A DNA stretch of 64,000 bases from Sphingorhabdus sp. (GCA_028279555.1 JANQNO010000005.1:496001-560000), one strand, 5' to 3'; positions 34,116 through 44,055 are shown, counted from the first letter of the stretch. Notes: a model not told the origin generated them from the sequence alone. Translations and numbers: made by a program.

Positions 34116-35510
34116 ATGTCACTCGATATTCTCGTTGTTGATGACGAAAAAGATATTCGCGAGCTGGTTTCAGGCGTTCTGAGCGATGAAGGCTATGAAA
34201 CGCGGGTTGCCGATAGCTCGGAGGCAGCGCTGCAGGCGCTTGATGAACGACTGCCGTCATTGATATTGCTGGATGTCTGGCTTCGCGGGTCGTCAATGGA
34301 CGGTCTGGAGCTCTTGGCGGAAATCAAGCAGCGCGACCGCAACATTCCGGTCATCGTTTTTTCAGGCCACGGCAATATAGACACTGCGGTGGCGGCAATT
34401 TCACAAGGCGCAGTCGACTTTATCGAAAAACCGTTCGAGGCGAGCAAGCTGCTGTTGCTCGTTGCGAAAGCTACCGAAACCGAGCGGATCAGACAGGAAC
34501 ATGCCAGCATGCGCGCGATGCTTGGCCATGCGGAAGAACTTACAGGCAGCTCGGCGACGATCAACAATGTCAGGGCCACGCTAAAAAAAGTAGCAGGCAC
34601 TGGCAGCCGGCTCCTGATCACAGGCCCTGCGGGCGTTGGCAAAGAAGTCGCGGCGCGGCTGTTGCACAGCTGGAGCCCGCGGTCCGATGGTCCCTTTGTG
34701 TCGGTCAGCGCTGCGCGGCTGTCTTCGGACCGGTTTGAAGAAAAGCTGTTTGGCATCGAGAAGAAAGGGCAGCTCGTGCAGGCAGGCATGCTGGAAAAGG
34801 CGCATGGAGGTACCCTGTTTCTCGACGAAGTCGCGGATATGCCAGTGACCACACAGGGCAAGATTCTCCGTGTTTTGACAGAGCAGAGTTTTGTTCGGGT
34901 TGGCGGAGATCGGCAGGTGAGGGTGGATGTGCGTTTTGTATCCGCGACCTCGCGCGATCTGGCTACAGAGATAGAAGCCGGAAACTTCAGGGAAGATCTG
35001 TTCTATCGGTTGAATGTTGTTCCTGTTGCAATTCCGCCATTGTCCGCGCGGCGTGAAGATATTCCCGATCTGGTCAATCACTATGCGACGCGGTTTTCTG
35101 CCGAGAACCGGATATCGCCGCCGGAATTCTCGCAGGATGCGCTGGCTGCATTGCAGGCTTGCGAATGGCCTGGAAATGTGCGCCAGCTTAGGAATATCAT
35201 TGAGCGCACCATTATTCTGGCACCGGCGGATCGGCTTCAGCAGATCGAGGCTGACATGCTGCCGACCGAGATACTGAACAGCTACGATGGATCCGATGCC
35301 AGTGTCACCTCCATGATGGGTTCGCCGCTGCGCGAGGCGAGAGAGGCTTTCGAGCGCGAATATCTTCAGGTCCAGATCAAGCGCTTCTCCGGCAATATTT
35401 CGAGAACGGCGGAATTTGTTGGAATGGAGCGATCGGCACTACACCGCAAATTGAAGCTATTGGGCGTGGTCGTACGGAAGAAATCGGCAACCGCCGAAGA
35501 AGACGCATAG
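34116..35510 (+). CDS. ntrX: response regulator NtrX lacking the GAFTGA loop
   Basis: A 464-residue regulator. The receiver has Asp53 in LLDVWLRGSSMDG; the AAA+ domain keeps Walker A GPAGVGKE (170-177) and Walker B GGTLFLDEVADM; the Fis-type helix-turn-helix is at the C-terminus (NISRTAEFVGMERSALHRKL). Where NtrC has GAFTGA, this protein reads FGIEKKGQLVQAGML (residues 212-226), so the sigma-54 contact loop is absent. It probably regulates through another mechanism than open-complex remodelling with sigma-54. It is translated with ntrY; hfq follows after 111 bases. Confidence 0.93.
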   Translation: MSLDILVVDDEKDIRELVSGVLSDEGYETRVADSSEAALQALDERLPSLILLDVWLRGSSMDGLELLAEIKQRDRNIPVIVFSGHGNIDTAVAAISQGAVDFIEKPFEASKLLLLVAKATETERIRQEHASMRAMLGHAEELTGSSATINNVRATLKKVAGTGSRLLITGPAGVGKEVAARLLHSWSPRSDGPFVSVSAARLSSDRFEEKLFGIEKKGQLVQAGMLEKAHGGTLFLDEVADMPVTTQGKILRVLTEQSFVRVGGDRQVRVDVRFVSATSRDLATEIEAGNFREDLFYRLNVVPVAIPPLSARREDIPDLVNHYATRFSAENRISPPEFSQDALAALQACEWPGNVRQLRNIIERTIILAPADRLQQIEADMLPTEILNSYDGSDASVTSMMGSPLREAREAFEREYLQVQIKRFSGNISRTAEFVGMERSALHRKLKLLGVVVRKKSATAEEDA

Positions 35511-35621
35511 GCAATTGAACTCTGGCGCTGCTTGATATATTAACATCCATGCTTCCAGTGGACGATGCTTCTCCCCAACACCGGAGTGACGAAATAAAAT
35601 AACAATAGCCGGATAATTACA

Positions 35622-36128
35622 ATGACTGACAAGAATAACGGACTTCAGGACATGTTCCTGAATTCGGTCCGAAAATCAAAGACCCCTGTCATCATGTTTC
35701 TTGTAAAAGGCGTTAAGTTACAGGGCGTTGTTACCTGGTTCGATAATTTTTCTGTGCTGTTGCGCCGCGACGGCCAGTCGCAGCTTGTCTACAAGCACAG
35801 CATTTCGACGGTCATGCCTTCGACGTCACCCGACATCGCGATCTTTTCTGAAATGATGGCAAAGACCAAACACCGCCCGGGAGTATTGCAGCATGTTTTC
35901 CTGCACGCCATGTGCGACCGGGAAGAATCCGTCACAACCTTTCTGGTCAATGGTGTCATGCTTCAAGGTGTGATTGCGGCTTATGATCTTTTTTCCATCC
36001 TGCTCGAGCGTGATGGCGTTACCCAGCTTGTCTACAAACATGCGGTTTCCACCATCCAGCCAGCACGTCCGGTGAATCTTGCCGAATATAATGACGGCGG
36101 CGATGGCAACGAAGAAGCCGAAGATTGA
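35622..36128 (+). CDS. hfq: RNA chaperone Hfq with two tandem Sm domains
   Basis: Hfq pairs small RNAs with mRNAs. This protein has 168 residues instead of the usual 75-100 because it carries two Sm/Hfq units. Unit 1 (about 8-67) reads [13 protein letters not shown] to [12 protein letters not shown]. Unit 2 (about 89-147) reads [13 protein letters not shown] to [12 protein letters not shown]. Both keep the proximal-face Gln (9 and 90) and the YKH motif (57-59 and 138-140). The basic rim patch is present in unit 1 (RKSK) but not in unit 2 (CDRE). The tail is acidic. Three copies would make a six-fold ring. hflX follows with a 4-base overlap. Confidence 0.95.
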   Translation: MTDKNNGLQDMFLNSVRKSKTPVIMFLVKGVKLQGVVTWFDNFSVLLRRDGQSQLVYKHSISTVMPSTSPDIAIFSEMMAKTKHRPGVLQHVFLHAMCDREESVTTFLVNGVMLQGVIAAYDLFSILLERDGVTQLVYKHAVSTIQPARPVNLAEYNDGGDGNEEAED

Positions 36129-37456
36129 GCGGATTCAAGCGAGAAAATCAGGAAGAATTTGCCCGCGGCGCGACGGCACTTCTCGTCTATCCGGAAATTG
36201 GCATCAAAGCTTCCATGTCCCCAACAGCGCGGCTTGCCGAGGCGGAAGGGCTGGCGCTGGCAATTGGCCTCAATATCGTGGACCAGCGTCACTACCGCGT
36301 CCGCAGCCCGCGCGCAGCGACCTTGCTGGGGGGAGGGCAAGTCGAGGAGATTGCCGAGCTTGCCGCCGAGCAGCAGGCCGAACTTCTGATTGTCGACGGG
36401 AGCCTGTCGGCTATCCAGCAACGCAATCTCGAAGAGCGAACCGGTATCAAGACCATCGACCGGACCGGGCTTATCCTGGAGATATTTGGCGAGCGCGCGG
36501 TGACTGCTGAAGGGCGCTTGCAGGTTGAACTCGCCCATCTTGACTATCAGGCGGGCCGGCTTGTGCGGAGCTGGACTCACCTGGAACGACAACGCGGCGG
36601 TTTCGGCTTCCTTGGCGGGCCGGGCGAGACACAAATCGAGGCAGACCGCCGGATGATCCGTAACCGAATGGCCCGGTTGCGACGCGAATTGGCCGAAGTC
36701 AAACGCACGCGGAGCCTACACCGCACCCGGCGGCAGCGAGCGCCGTGGCCGGTGATTGCGCTCGTCGGCTATACCAATGCTGGCAAATCGACGCTGTTCA
36801 ACAGGCTGACCCTTGGAGAGGTTTTGGCCGAGGACATGCTCTTTGCGACGCTTGACCCGACAATGCGCGGGATTGAGCTTCCCGGTATCGAAAAGGCCAT
36901 TCTTTCCGACACGGTTGGATTTGTGTCTGACCTGCCGACACAGTTGGTGGCCGCTTTTCGCGCGACATTGGAGGAGGTTACCTCAGCCGATATCATCCTT
37001 CACATTCGTGATATTTCCCATCCCGAAACCGAAACACAGAAGGCTAATGTTATTGCAATATTGGAAGAACTTGGAATCGTTATCGGCGATAATGGATCAA
37101 CAAAACCGGCGATCATTGAAATCTGGAACAAGATCGACAAATTGACCAATGACCGCCGAACCGAACTCGATGCCATAGCCGGCAAGCGTTCCGCCACGCA
37201 TATGCTTTCGGCCGAAACGGGGGAGGGATGCGAGGCCCTTCGTGAAATGCTCGCGGCACACATTCTGGAACAGAATGAGGTTCGCAAAATCCGCTTGCAG
37301 ATGCGGGCTGGGGCAGCTCTGGCCTGGTTGCATCAAAAAGGCGATGTTCTCGAAACTGGTGAGAAGGGTGGTATTCTGGGCGTCACAGCATCGCTAAGTC
37401 CGCAAAGTTGGGGGCAGTTCGAAAAACTGTTCGAGGGAGAGCTATTGGCCGATTGA
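36125..37456 (+). CDS. hflX: ribosome-associated GTPase HflX
   Basis: A 443-residue GTPase that splits or rescues stalled ribosomes. The N-terminal HflX domain contains [20 protein letters not shown] and [20 protein letters not shown]; the G domain has G1 [15 protein letters not shown]3 [10 protein letters not shown] and G4 NKID. The start is TTG 36125, overlapping the hfq stop, the usual hfq-hflX coupling. The 3' end overlaps the convergent mazG by 15 bases. Confidence 0.95.
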   Translation: MSGFKRENQEEFARGATALLVYPEIGIKASMSPTARLAEAEGLALAIGLNIVDQRHYRVRSPRAATLLGGGQVEEIAELAAEQQAELLIVDGSLSAIQQRNLEERTGIKTIDRTGLILEIFGERAVTAEGRLQVELAHLDYQAGRLVRSWTHLERQRGGFGFLGGPGETQIEADRRMIRNRMARLRRELAEVKRTRSLHRTRRQRAPWPVIALVGYTNAGKSTLFNRLTLGEVLAEDMLFATLDPTMRGIELPGIEKAILSDTVGFVSDLPTQLVAAFRATLEEVTSADIILHIRDISHPETETQKANVIAILEELGIVIGDNGSTKPAIIEIWNKIDKLTNDRRTELDAIAGKRSATHMLSAETGEGCEALREMLAAHILEQNEVRKIRLQMRAGAALAWLHQKGDVLETGEKGGILGVTASLSPQSWGQFEKLFEGELLAD

Positions 37457-38227
37457 CGGCATGTCTTTTTTGGCCGCCTGCCAGAGTTGCTCCTTGGCCT
37501 CCAAATCCATCTCTTCAAATTCAGGTCCGGCAGCCTTTTCCATCTTGCGAAAACGGCCTTCGAATTTGCGGTTTCCGGCTTTCAAAGCCTGTTCAGCGTC
37601 GATCCCCAAGTGGCGGGCCAGATTGACGACAGCAAAAAGAAGATCGCCAACTTCCTCTTTCCGGCCCTGCGCGGTGGAAGCATTCTTAACCTCTTCTATT
37701 TCTTCGCGTATCTTGGAAATCGGTCCATCGATATCTGGCCAGTCGAAGCCGCTCCGCGCCGCACGCTTCTGAAGCTTCTGCGCGCGGAGCAGGGCAGGCA
37801 GAGCCGAAGCCACCCCTGAGAGAGCGCTTTGATCTTCTGCTTTCCCGGCCCTTTCCTCCGCCTTGATCTGTTCCCAGTTTCGAACGACCGTTTCGGCATC
37901 ATCAGCATCTTCATTTGCGAAGACATGCGGGTGCCGGCGGATCATCTTGTTGCAAATCCCGTCGATGACATTCTGCAATGTGAATGAACCTGCCTCTGCT
38001 GCCATCTGGCTATGAAAAACAACTTGCAGCAACAAATCGCCAAGTTCGTCCCGCAGATCGATCATATCACCGCGCTCGATGGCGTCGGCCACTTCATAGG
38101 CTTCTTCGATTGTATAGGGGGCGATAGAAGCAAAATCCTGCTCGATGTCCCATGGACATCCACTGTCCTTATCGCGGAGTTTGCGCATTATCTTGGCGAG
38201 AGGGGTGACATCAGCTTCAACCATCAA
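37442..38227 (-). CDS. mazG: nucleoside triphosphate pyrophosphohydrolase MazG
   Basis: A 261-residue two-domain MazG, which hydrolyses NTPs to NMP and pyrophosphate. The first domain shows the metal-binding EExxE-like pattern in YTIEEAYEVADAIERGD and LRDELGDLLLQVVFHSQMA; the second repeats it in IREEIEEVKNA and KEEVGDLLFAVVNLARHLG. Length and duplication match E. coli MazG. Two Met codons open the frame and either could be used. It is convergent with hflX. Confidence 0.95.
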   Translation of the reverse strand: MMVEADVTPLAKIMRKLRDKDSGCPWDIEQDFASIAPYTIEEAYEVADAIERGDMIDLRDELGDLLLQVVFHSQMAAEAGSFTLQNVIDGICNKMIRRHPHVFANEDADDAETVVRNWEQIKAEERAGKAEDQSALSGVASALPALLRAQKLQKRAARSGFDWPDIDGPISKIREEIEEVKNASTAQGRKEEVGDLLFAVVNLARHLGIDAEQALKAGNRKFEGRFRKMEKAAGPEFEEMDLEAKEQLWQAAKKDMPSIGQ

Positions 38228-38270
38228 TAAGTCCGATAATATATATTATGTTAAATCAAATCCAGCAGTA

Positions 38271-38870
38271 TCAGGGTTCGAGAATCATCTCGTCCCCTTC
38301 AACCCCCCAGCTTTTAAGCTGTTCCAGAAAGTTCATCCCGAGCAAGTTCGTGTCGCCCAGCGCTTCCCCGATAAGCACAAAATGATTTTCCGAACGAATT
38401 CCGCCCACGTCGAAAGAAGCGATCTCGCCCCGCCATGCCCGCGCCCTTCCATTGGCCGTTTCCAATATCACCGGGATCGAACCGCGATCATATTCAACAC
38501 CGACCTCATCCGCCGTCCGGGTCGAAATGCTGGTTACAGAAGCGCCGCTGTCGACCAGAAAATCGACCGTCTTTCCATTGACCCTGGTCCGGACCCAGAA
38601 ATGGCCATCATCTTTGCGTGTGAGCCTCAAGGTGGAGCCTTCAAGCCGCTGATTTGCAGTGCCGGAAATGTCAGATGTCACACGCTGCCAGACGTAACCC
38701 AGTTCATTTCGAAAGCTGAAAACGGCAAACAGCGCAGCAAAGATTGCGACCCACCCAAGAATCATCTTCATGATCTGGCTGAGCGGCAATCGTCTTGCGG
38801 CGAGCGAACTGACTAGCAGTACCGTCATGACAACGCCCCAAATTAGCGATCCACCGTCCTCGGGGCTCAT
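38271..38870 (-). CDS. membrane-anchored retropepsin-like aspartic protease
   Basis: A 199-residue protein with two N-terminal hydrophobic segments (residues 6-24 and 33-52) followed by a single retropepsin-like domain. The active-site motif is FLVDSGASVTSIS (DSG in place of DTG), with the later NLLGMNFLEQLKSW that closes the fold. It belongs to the alphaproteobacterial clan AA protease group; such enzymes act as dimers. The substrate is unknown. It overlaps the end of tatD by 4 bases (ATGA), so it is translated with it. Confidence 0.85.
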   Translation of the reverse strand: MSPEDGGSLIWGVVMTVLLVSSLAARRLPLSQIMKMILGWVAIFAALFAVFSFRNELGYVWQRVTSDISGTANQRLEGSTLRLTRKDDGHFWVRTRVNGKTVDFLVDSGASVTSISTRTADEVGVEYDRGSIPVILETANGRARAWRGEIASFDVGGIRSENHFVLIGEALGDTNLLGMNFLEQLKSWGVEGDEMILEP

Positions 38871-39643
38871 GGGATGGCCTTCGAGAACAGCTGGTAGAAA
38901 TTCTCCGATGTCTGCTGTTTGAATTCTTCCAGATCGGTTTCACGTAATTCGGCGACGAAAGCCGCCGTATCGGCAACATAGGCAGGTTCTCCCGTCTTGC
39001 CGCGATGCGGAACCGGAGCGAGAAATGGCGAATCTGTCTCCACGAGCAGCTTGTCGGCAGGCAGCCATTTTGCCGTTTCCTGCAGATCCCTGGCGTTCTT
39101 GAAGGTGACAATTCCGGAAAGCGATATGAAAAAGCCCATATCCAGCGCATTTCGCGCAAATTCTGCGCTCGAGGTAAAGCAGTGGATGACAGCAGAATAA
39201 GCGCCCTGCTCCATTTCTTCGCGCAAGATGTTGGCCGTGTCTTCCTCGGCGTCGCGCATATGCACCACCAGCGGAAGCCCGGTTTCGCGGGCGGCCGCTA
39301 TGTGTGCACGAAAAGATGTGCGCTGATTTTCGCGGTCGCTGTGGTCATAATAATAATCAAGACCGCTCTCGCCGATCCCGACTACGCGCGGATGCTGCGC
39401 GCGCTTTACCAGCTTTGCTGTGTCTATCTCAGGATGCGCATCGGCCTCATGCGGGTGAATTCCCACCGTGGCCCAGATATCGGATTCGCGTTCGGCTAGT
39501 CCGACAACCTCGTCCCATTCGCTTTCGCGCGTCGATATGTTGAGCATCGCCGTTACTCCGGCATCGCGTGAGCGGGCCAGCACATCGGCCTGCTGCTCGA
39601 TCAGCCCTTTATAGTTGAGGTGGCAATGGCTGTCGACAAGCAT
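38867..39643 (-). CDS. TatD-family metal-dependent DNase
   Basis: A 258-residue amidohydrolase-fold protein. The metal ligands are in VDSHCHLN, VGIGESGLDYY, VVHMRDAEEDT, VIHCFTSS and LLVETDSPFLAP, the full TatD set. TatD proteins are 3'-5' exonucleases linked to DNA repair. Its start overlaps the metG stop by 1 base (TGATG) and its end overlaps the protease gene by 4, giving a metG-tatD-protease unit. Confidence 0.93.
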   Translation of the reverse strand: MLVDSHCHLNYKGLIEQQADVLARSRDAGVTAMLNISTRESEWDEVVGLAERESDIWATVGIHPHEADAHPEIDTAKLVKRAQHPRVVGIGESGLDYYYDHSDRENQRTSFRAHIAAARETGLPLVVHMRDAEEDTANILREEMEQGAYSAVIHCFTSSAEFARNALDMGFFISLSGIVTFKNARDLQETAKWLPADKLLVETDSPFLAPVPHRGKTGEPAYVADTAAFVAELRETDLEEFKQQTSENFYQLFSKAIP

Positions 39644-41235
39644 CAGGCGGCTTCCTCCCCTTCCCCCGATGGCAGTTCAAGCCTTGGGAAAATAGGCGTT
39701 GGCTTTTCCATCACGAAGCCCGATTGCGCCAGTTCGGCGATCCATTCAGGTTCAGCTATTGCCGCGAAATTTCTGTGATCCTGCGCGATGCCCAACTGGT
39801 CCAGAATCCGGTCTGCTGCTTCGGGCACGACCGGGCGAATGGCAATGGAAAGCTGGATAATCGCTCCGAATAGCGTCATCAGAACGGCTTCCATGCGCTC
39901 CGGGTCGGTTTTTTTCAACGCCCAGGGGGCCTGCTCGTCAACATATTGATTGCAGGCGAAAACAGCGCGCATCCATGCCTCGATAGCGCCTGACAGGTTG
40001 AGTTTTTTGAGTTCGCGAGGAAACTCGGTGTCGGTTGCAACCGAAACAGTTGCAAGCAGCGCAGCGTCATCATCGCTTGTTTCGGTGGGTGCTATCTTAC
40101 CATCCATATTCTTGTGAATCATGGATAATGTTCGCTGTACGAGATTGCCGAAGCTGTTCGCCAGATCAGCATTTGTCCTTGTAACAATAGCTTCAGCAGA
40201 GAAGCTCCCATCTTTTCCAAAGACGACATCGGCGCAAAGAAAATAGCGCAACTGGTCGACACCGAACGTCTCGGCGAGCGCAAGTGGATCGACCACATTG
40301 CCCACCGACTTGGACATTTTTTCCCCGCGATTGAGAAGAAAACCATGTCCAAAGACGTGCCTGGGAAGCGGCAATCCGGCGCTCATCAGGAAGGCTGGCC
40401 AATAGACGCTGTGAAAGCGAACAATGTCCTTGCCGATAATGTGAACAATATCGCCGTCCTGACGCCAGTATGTCGCAAAATTTCCGTCCTTGTCGGGATA
40501 ACCGAGACCAGTCAGATAGTTGGTCAGCGCGTCGATCCAGACATACATGACATGATTGTCGCTGCCCGGTACCTTTACGCCCCAGTCGAAGCTTGTGCGC
40601 GATATGCTGAGGTCCCTGAGGCCGCCCTCGACGAATTTGATCATTTCGTTGCGGCGGCTCTCCGGTTCCAGAAATTCCGGTTTCTCACGGTATAGTTCAA
40701 GTAAGGGCTCCTGATATTTCGACAGCCGGAAGAACCAGCTTTCCTCCACCGTCCATTCAACAGGCGTTCCCTGAGGGGAAAGCTTGCTTTTTTCGCCTCC
40801 CTCCCCTTCAACCTCGACCAATTCGCTTTCGTCATAATAGGCCTCGTCGCGAACCGAGTACCAACCTTCATATTTATCCAGATACAGGTCATTATTGGCC
40901 TCCATTGCCTTCCAGATTGCCTGGCTTGCAACATGGTGCGCCGTATCGGTCGTACGCTGAAAATGATCATTCGAAATATTCAGCTTCGCGCACATATCGA
41001 CGAATTTTTCGCTCATTTGCGCAGCCAGCTTCTGTGGCTCAACGCCCTTTTCAGCCGCGGCCTGCGCCATTTTTAATCCATGCTCGTCGGTGCCTGTCTG
41101 AAAACGGACATTACGGCCCATCATGCGTTGAAAGCGCGCGATCGCGTCGGTTGTGATCGCCTCGTAGGCATGCCCGATATGCGGTGGGCCGTTGGGATAG
41201 CTTATCGCGGTGGTAATGTAATAGGGTTCGGACAT
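39643..41235 (-). CDS. metG: methionyl-tRNA synthetase
   Basis: A 530-residue class I synthetase starting at ATG 41235 (the frame is open to 41325 without conserved residues). The HIGH motif is PNGPPHIGHAYEAI and the KMSKS motif is EKMSKSVGNVVDP. It lacks the C-terminal tRNA-binding domain of E. coli MetG, as is usual in alphaproteobacteria. It lies in a minus-strand run with holB and tmk upstream, 22 bases from holB. Confidence 0.96.
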   Translation of the reverse strand: MSEPYYITTAISYPNGPPHIGHAYEAITTDAIARFQRMMGRNVRFQTGTDEHGLKMAQAAAEKGVEPQKLAAQMSEKFVDMCAKLNISNDHFQRTTDTAHHVASQAIWKAMEANNDLYLDKYEGWYSVRDEAYYDESELVEVEGEGGEKSKLSPQGTPVEWTVEESWFFRLSKYQEPLLELYREKPEFLEPESRRNEMIKFVEGGLRDLSISRTSFDWGVKVPGSDNHVMYVWIDALTNYLTGLGYPDKDGNFATYWRQDGDIVHIIGKDIVRFHSVYWPAFLMSAGLPLPRHVFGHGFLLNRGEKMSKSVGNVVDPLALAETFGVDQLRYFLCADVVFGKDGSFSAEAIVTRTNADLANSFGNLVQRTLSMIHKNMDGKIAPTETSDDDAALLATVSVATDTEFPRELKKLNLSGAIEAWMRAVFACNQYVDEQAPWALKKTDPERMEAVLMTLFGAIIQLSIAIRPVVPEAADRILDQLGIAQDHRNFAAIAEPEWIAELAQSGFVMEKPTPIFPRLELPSGEGEEAA

Positions 41236-41257
41236 TTCACTCGTTTGTTGGGTGGAA

Positions 41258-42226
41258 CTACTTCTTGTCAGGCTTATGCCGATTAAGCCCCGCCAGCAAG
41301 CTTCCCATTTGTAGCACGACCACATTTTTGTCGAGGCTCAGCCCTAGGGCCCGCGCCGCCAGCTCGGTTGACTGTTTCCAGGCCTCGATGGCGGAAAGCG
41401 TTTTTGATGCCTCGCGATGTCTTGCAAATTCTGCAATCCGCGCCGGCACACGCCTCAAGAAAGCTTCGTAGCGTGGCTGCGCGGCTTTCAATGCCAGCTT
41501 TGCAGCCAGCTGCGATCGAATGTGGTTGTCGGGATCGCCGCTATCGATGATTTTCTCTATCTCTGCTTCAAGCTCCGATATCCCAAGTCCGGCAAATTCC
41601 AGCGCTATGCCGGGCGCACCGCCGCTCAGTCCGAGCAGGGATTCGATTTCTTCAGGCGGTGCATCCGGGAGCAGGCCGGACAAAACGGTTCGCATCTTTT
41701 CAGAATCAAGCGGTTCGAAGCGCAGCATCTGGCATCGCGAGCGAATGGTCGGAAGCAGGCGGTCGCTTGAGTGAGTCACGAGTAGAAAGTGGCAGCCGTC
41801 GGGCGGTTCCTCCAGCGATTTGAGAAGCGCATTGCTGGCACCCACCTCGAATTCATCTGCAGAATCGACGATAACAGCGCGCTTGCTCGACAATGCCGGC
41901 TTGTTGGCCAGCATGGACAGGAGTTTCCTGATCTGTTTCACATTGATCGAGCGCTTCTTTTCACCATCAGGGTCGATGGCAGCAAGCTGCTCCTCTGCAT
42001 CTTTGTTGGGGCGCGTAATGGTCAGTATGTCGGGATGGGTTCCCGCCTTCGTCAGCCCGCTTTGGTTGCCGTCAGGATCGACAATCATGGCTGCAGCTAC
42101 CCTCGCGAAAGTTGCCTTCCCTACCCCTCGCGGTCCCGCCAGCAGCAGGGCGTGATGCAGTTTCCCGTCGGAAATCTTGCTGCGCAGCGCCGCCAATTGC
42201 TGGTCATGGCCCAGCAGGCCGGTCAT
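41258..42226 (-). CDS. holB: DNA polymerase III delta-prime subunit
   Basis: A 322-residue clamp-loader subunit. It has the AAA+ P-loop LLAGPRGVGKATFARVAAA, a sensor-type VIVDSADEFEVGASNALLKS segment and the following LEEPPDGCHFLLVTHSSDRL with the SRC motif in IRSRCQMLRF. It overlaps tmk by 4 bases, the usual tmk-holB pairing. The P-loop is closer to canonical than in many delta-prime proteins. Confidence 0.93.
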   Translation of the reverse strand: MTGLLGHDQQLAALRSKISDGKLHHALLLAGPRGVGKATFARVAAAMIVDPDGNQSGLTKAGTHPDILTITRPNKDAEEQLAAIDPDGEKKRSINVKQIRKLLSMLANKPALSSKRAVIVDSADEFEVGASNALLKSLEEPPDGCHFLLVTHSSDRLLPTIRSRCQMLRFEPLDSEKMRTVLSGLLPDAPPEEIESLLGLSGGAPGIALEFAGLGISELEAEIEKIIDSGDPDNHIRSQLAAKLALKAAQPRYEAFLRRVPARIAEFARHREASKTLSAIEAWKQSTELAARALGLSLDKNVVVLQMGSLLAGLNRHKPDKK

Positions 42227-42852
42227 GCAATCAAATCCGCTATTTCCACCATCAGGCTGGCGGTAATGCTCTCTGGCTCACCGCTGGCGTCAATCAGCCG
42301 CACGCGCTTTGGTTCCTGCTCTGCAAAGCGATGAAAGCTGCGATGAACCAAATCGTGAAATTGCTTGTCGCGGGTCTGGATACGATCGGAATGCACGCCA
42401 TCGCGTATCGCAGCGCGCTCCGCAGCTTGCTCTTCATTCAACTTCAGAACCAGTGTTCGATCGGGCAGCAATCCACCGCTGCCTACCTTGTGGAGGGCAA
42501 GTATATCATCATCGGAAAGGCCGGAGCCACCGCCCTGATAGGCCCGGCTGCTGTCGAGAAAACGATCCGAGATCACCCACTTTCCAGCGTCAAGTGCTGG
42601 GGTGATGAGCCTTGCTACGTGATCGCTGCGCGCTGCGGCGAAAAGCAGAGCTTCCGCCCTTTCTTCCCAGCGCCCCGCGCTCCCGCCGAGGAGCAGCTGG
42701 CGGATGGCCTCTGCTCCCTCGGTTCCACCGGGTTCGCGGGTCACAACCACGTCGATGCCTTTTTCGCGCAGCGCCTCTGCAAGCGCGTTGATCTGGGTAG
42801 TCTTGCCTACCCCCTCCCCGCCTTCGATGGTGATGAATTTTCCCCGCGCCAT
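42223..42852 (-). CDS. tmk: thymidylate kinase
   Basis: A 209-residue kinase phosphorylating dTMP to dTDP. The P-loop is FITIEGGEGVGKTTQINALA, the DR(Y/F) motif is VISDRFLDSSRAYQGGG, and the front part carries VVTREPGGTEGAEAIRQLLL. Length is standard. It lies 1 base after the D-Ala-D-Ala carboxypeptidase gene and overlaps holB by 4 bases. Confidence 0.95.
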   Translation of the reverse strand: MARGKFITIEGGEGVGKTTQINALAEALREKGIDVVVTREPGGTEGAEAIRQLLLGGSAGRWEERAEALLFAAARSDHVARLITPALDAGKWVISDRFLDSSRAYQGGGSGLSDDDILALHKVGSGGLLPDRTLVLKLNEEQAAERAAIRDGVHSDRIQTRDKQFHDLVHRSFHRFAEQEPKRVRLIDASGEPESITASLMVEIADLIA

Positions 42853-42853
42853 A

Positions 42854-43999
42854 TCAGAACCCGACCAGCCCTTTCACGCCATTGAGCGCGCGACCAAAAA
42901 ATCCGGCGCTCCCGACATCATTTGCGGCAAGAAGGGGCGTAACCTGTTCTTTACCATCGGAAAACTTTGCGACGAGAAGAGCAATGCGTTCTCCCTTCTC
43001 GATCGGTGCCTTGATCGGGCCATTATAGCGGATAACGAGTTCAAACTCGGCCTTGCTATCCTTCGGCAGGGTCACGGAGACGGCCTGCGGTGTGACGAGA
43101 TCGACTTTGGTTTTCGACCCGAGCTGGAGCCGCGCCGCGCCAACTGCGGTATTTTTCGCAAACAGCCGTCGGCTCTTCCAATTGTCAAACCCCCAATTCA
43201 GCAATTGCACCGACTCCTCGATCCGGCTGCTTTGGCTGGGAAGGCCAGCGACGACCATGACCAGCCTTCGCCCGTCCTTTACCGCGCTTCCGGTGAAACA
43301 GTATCCTGCCTCATCGGTATGCCCGGTCTTGAGGCCATCGGCTCCATCTATGCGGCCTAACAGAGGGTTGCGGTTTGGCTGCGTCACATTGTTCCAGGTA
43401 AAATCCGATTTGCCATAAAACATCTTATACAGGATCGGAAAATCGGCCATGCTGCGCTGCGCCAGCTTTGCCAGATCCTCAGCCGTCACCAATGTGCGTC
43501 CTTCATCGGGCCAGCCATTAGCCGTCCCGAACCGGCTGTTTTCCAGCCCCATTCGGCGGGCGGTTTCGTTCATCCTTCCAATGAACGCCTCTTCCGAGCC
43601 CGACAAGCCCTCGGCGAGCGCAATCGCCGCATCGTTGCCTGACAGGGTAATCAGGCCGTGGAGCAGTGCGGCTACGCTCGCCTTTTGTCCTGCGCGCAGA
43701 TACATGGTCGAACCCCTGCCGCTCCAGTTGCTCGCAGTTTCATTGCTGATCTCGAACTCCTGATCCAGCTTCAACCGCTCCGCGGCCAACTCCTCGAATA
43801 TGACATAGGCAGTCATCATCTTGGCCATCGAGGCCGGAGGGATACGTTTTTTGGGCTGTTTTTCGAAGAGAACCGCACCGGATGACATATCGATCATATA
43901 GGCAATCGGCGCAGCGGACCGATATGCCGGAGTCGCTCCCAAAGGCTGGGCAAACAGCAGGAAAACAGATAATAGCAGGCAACTCGCCCTGATGCTCAT
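42854..43999 (-). CDS. D-alanyl-D-alanine carboxypeptidase (peptidase S11)
   Basis: A 381-residue penicillin-binding protein of the DacA/DacC type that trims peptidoglycan pentapeptides. A signal peptide covers residues 1-23. The three active-site motifs are SMAK (Ser57-Lys60), SGN (120-122) and KTG (224-226). A C-terminal PBP5-like beta domain follows and the very end may be amphipathic for membrane attachment. It is upstream of tmk-holB-metG-tatD in one direction. Confidence 0.95.
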   Translation of the reverse strand: MSIRASCLLLSVFLLFAQPLGATPAYRSAAPIAYMIDMSSGAVLFEKQPKKRIPPASMAKMMTAYVIFEELAAERLKLDQEFEISNETASNWSGRGSTMYLRAGQKASVAALLHGLITLSGNDAAIALAEGLSGSEEAFIGRMNETARRMGLENSRFGTANGWPDEGRTLVTAEDLAKLAQRSMADFPILYKMFYGKSDFTWNNVTQPNRNPLLGRIDGADGLKTGHTDEAGYCFTGSAVKDGRRLVMVVAGLPSQSSRIEESVQLLNWGFDNWKSRRLFAKNTAVGAARLQLGSKTKVDLVTPQAVSVTLPKDSKAEFELVIRYNGPIKAPIEKGERIALLVAKFSDGKEQVTPLLAANDVGSAGFFGRALNGVKGLVGF

Positions 44000-44055
44000 T
44001 TTACCCCCGGATCAGGCAGAAAACCAACTCCGCCCGTCCGCACTTGAAGCGCGAG

